Shown here: positions 61,001-64,000 of the stretch, piece by piece
How positions within the stretch are numbered: position 1 is the stretch's first letter
How the letters are laid out: each line of letters begins with the position of its first letter
Assembly: GCA_013398175.1 (NCBI GenBank)
Contig: VZRZ01004912.1
Coordinates: 959,881 to 1,023,880, forward strand
DNA: 64,000 nucleotides
Source: Climacteris rufus
Taxonomy: Eukaryota; Chordata; Aves; Passeriformes; Climacteridae
Direction: 5' to 3'
The notes under the pieces: generated by a model
Seen by the model: the letters and a program-made list of their open reading frames with translations, nothing else
The model's database searches: none
Told to the model about the DNA's origin: nothing
Position numbers and translations under genes: made by a program

Positions 61001-64000
61001 CAAAGGGTTTCCACAGGCAGATGGATCATCAGAAAATGTAAGCGAACAGCTCATAAAGAACATGTCCTCCTCATAACCACTATCTGGTTTTCAGTTTCAT
61101 GTTCTAACTTTTAAAAGTTAAAAATTCAACTGTGACTGTATCTTTGTCTAATGCCTCTGAATTCCATTTCCCTAACTGCTACCCTGGAATTAGAACAAAT
61201 TTAATAATTATTATAAATGCAAATGGGTATTTTCCTTCACTGTCAATACTACTTTGGTAGATGCTGTGGTAGTGGCATAACTTTACAGTATTAAATGTTA
61301 CCTGTTCCACTCAGCAGAAGCTGAGCACTGCAGTTTTTCTGAGATCAGAGTAGGCAAAGTGAGTCAGTGCTGGGTGTGAGAGAGTTAACCCTGCTCAGCT
61401 ACCATGTGGTGTCTGCAGTGCCTGTAGGACCTTGCAGGGTAAGACTTAGCAGGCACCAGTTGAGCTACAGAAAAAAATATACCCTTTTGCTGTAAAAATA
61501 GACACATAGCCTCTCTGTTCCTTCTTTCTTAATCATTAGTAATATTCATTTTTTTTCCTCCCACCATGTGTTTACACAGCATTTCTGTAAAATTAATCTT
61601 GGACATCTAAGATTTTTTGCTCAGTCATTGGTTTTGACTACTTGTGCAATAAAAGTGCAACTTTTCATGGATGCCCCTTTACTAAAATTTTGGATCCAAG
61701 ATATACAGCTCAGGAGAAGCATAGGTAATGATGAATACAGAATAATGGGAAATGAATGACAGGTAATAACGATCTTTATTCAAGAATATCTTTTATTGGT
61801 CATGGCACAGTAATTAAAAATATTGTTCTCCTAAATACTCGGGAAAATGAGACTTACAGTTAGCAAACCATATAAGTGTGTGCTTACCTTTAAGCCTGTA
61901 GAAAGTCTTACAAATGTTAACTGGAGTAGTCATGTGCCCAGAGTTAAGCATGCTTAGAAATACTTCACCGGACCCAGAGCCAAAATCTGTTTGCATTATG
62001 GTTTGGGAATAGCAAAGGACAGAGAACAAAAGCAACAGTTATTCAGAATTTGGACAAATAGCTGTAAATACATTTTTGGTGTTATTAAGTCAATATTGGA
62101 TCTGCTCAGCACGCACTGACTGAACACATAATCCTAACAATCACAGCTGAAAAACACAGACCATGGACGTTTATTGGTTTAGACAAGATCACTCCTCACA
62201 GGAGAGTGAGCCTCTAGTTTTACAGACCTTTTAATTCCCTGTACACCATTCCTTTCCCTTTTACAAATCTCCTGCTGTGAAACACTAATGCACTCTTGAG
62301 ACCTTAAAAATCATGGAACTAACTCTGCAAATTGTCCGTTAGCCAAAAGAAGAAGCAACTCCCAAGACCAAGAAGTTTAATTGTTGCTATCCATGCTGGT
62401 TTTGTCCAAAAATAAAGCAACAGTCACCACATACCAAAAACTGAAATGCTGTTGCAAAAGAGATCATAGCTGCATATCTTTGGTTTTTCTATGGGTATTA
62501 CTCTTTAGCCACCTCTCAACCTCCACAAAAAGGTACCCAGTATCTGGGATGACTACTGTTGAAAACCATAATTTCTTACTTTAAACAAATCCAACACTCC
62601 ATGCAAATGGAAGTAATTTCTGCAATACAAAAAGTCCTTTCAGAAAATGCTGAACTGATTAGTATTATGGAAAAGTGGAACTAATTACTCTAGTGATATA
62701 ACGAAAAAAACTGAAGTTAAAAATTAAAGCCATCCAATTCTTGCGAAAAATGATGGCATATTTCCCACATAAGCAGCCTTTATGCAGTTCATTAAAAGGT
62801 ATTAGCAAGATAACCATGCATCTCCCATAAATGCGCGTCTCTTTGCAAATCCTTAAGGACCAGGAGTGTATCAAAAGCCTGTACAAAACGTTCACACCTA
62901 GAGCTGATTACTCCTCAGTAAGTCCCCACAAGGGCTAGTTTACCCCCTAAAAATGAGGTTCACCAGCACAAACCTTATCTGTTCTTCCAATCCCATGCGA
63001 GCCCATGGCAGAGACCTTTCGCTGGCCCTTTACTCCATGGTAAATTTCACCTTTGGAAAGCAGAGGCCATGGGCTTGTCAGAACAACACGTGCCCCCTTT
63101 TTTTGAAAGAAGACTGTCAAGGCTACAGAGCCAACTCATTAACCTATCCCCCAGCAGTTCCATCTGGATGGTCTTATCTGTAGGAATTTGGCCTTTCATT
63201 TATTTTTTCAACCACCATTTGTGACAGAGTTTCTTAAAAAACAGACTCATGACTTATTATTAGCACATGGGCAGGTCAGCACACAGGTTTATTTGCTGTT
63301 AACCAACATCCTAACATGCTGTGTTTAAAATTTCCAAAGGGACTATGAACAGGCTGTAAAAGTGGGGGGTTGAATTCCTGAAGGTAAGAGCTTGTGATGG
63401 GACCACTGTCAAAGCAACTCATATTTTCCTCTGATAACCCTTGAAAATTACTATGCAAAGACATATAGTTCAAACATATGCGAGTCCCTGACAATTCCCT
63501 TTTTAAAGGCACTTTGATGGCTAGCCTGTAACACTCCAAGCATGCCACTTAGGGAATAACGGGGAAAAAAATAAAGCGCTAAACTTTGAAAAAGTACAGT
63601 CCATCCAGAAAAGGTAAAAAGGGAGAAGCTAGAGTCGGGAGAAAAAGGAAGGGAAAGAAGTAAGAGGAAAATAAAATATTCCTACTAAAGCATATGCAGC
63701 ACAATACCTGCAGGCTATTACAGAGAATAAATACTCCCACCACTTTTGTCAAGGGCAAGCCCTGGGGACAGGGTGAGACAGTTGGACACCGAGGACAATG
63801 CCTGGAAGACAAGATCCCATTTTCTACCTGGGATGTCTATCAGATCTCAGGCTATTCAGAGCTTCACCAGTGGAAACACTATCCAAAGTACCTGTGTCCC
63901 TTATTTTCAGTAAGTATTGCATGCACACAGCTGGACACCACATCCCAGGAAATTATTCCTAGTGGAAGAAAAAAATACAGCATCACCTCCAGAAAAGATT
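58097..64000. other. Unique AT-rich non-coding sequence
   Basis: Open frames such as 58465-58698, 60237-60578, 62953-63183 and 63276-63548 show no domain, promoter or splice context. No further repeat family was recognised. 61330-61480 is slightly GC-richer but has no identifiable termini. Confidence 0.45.

Noticed and set aside
1..64000. CRISPR arrays, operons, phage or plasmid features
   Set aside because: No direct-repeat and spacer pattern, no tightly packed same-strand genes and no ribosome-binding sites; sequence is vertebrate non-coding DNA.

Overview
The window reads as nuclear DNA from a bird, or possibly a close reptilian relative. It is AT-rich and dominated by unique non-coding sequence. 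The clearest taxonomic marker is a set of CR1 LINE 3' ends whose diagnostic tail (the 'ggttgcc..agag..ttgtggagtctcc', 'ctgcttgagcaggg' and 'ttggaccagatga' modules) is characteristic of avian genomes. I see no Alu, L1 or other mammal-specific repeat. No bacterial or phage gene organisation, CRISPR array, rRNA or tRNA was found.

No protein-coding gene can be called with confidence. Nearly all open frames are 60-125 codons, lie in several frames at once, lack domains, and look like chance ORFs; the longest (194 codons, minus strand, 6888-7472) is largely the antisense of a CR1 copy. The window is therefore best described as an intergenic or intronic stretch. A few places have exon-like signals: good splice sites next to open frames, or a TATA box next to a donor or signal-peptide-like frame. 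These are listed as low-confidence candidates.

The best supported features are two solo LTRs with intact target-site duplications. One is 31505-31922, plus strand, flanked by ATGA, with TATAAA and AATAAA in the right order. The other is 57831-58090, minus strand, flanked by AAGGGA, also with TATA and polyadenylation signals. The different duplication lengths (4 and 6 bp) point to two different retroviral lineages. No internal retroviral genes remain at either site.

Layout: 1-5.5 kb holds an AT-only ATGAT/GATAT satellite, a cruciform-type inverted repeat and a 71-bp tandem duplication. 5.5-9 kb holds exon-like signals on both strands and the best CR1 copy. 9-28 kb is mostly unique, with simple repeats, a GC-richer block ending in a consensus donor (12.8-13.2 kb), two copies of an unidentified diverged repeat (20.8 and 22.0 kb) and short CR1 fragments. 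28-37 kb holds a possible retrocopy tail, the first solo LTR, and a TATA plus signal-peptide-like short frame. 37-57 kb is mostly unique, with an old CR1-type segment at 43 kb and an exon-like cluster at 54 kb. 57-64 kb holds a small CpG/G-rich block, the second solo LTR and unique sequence.
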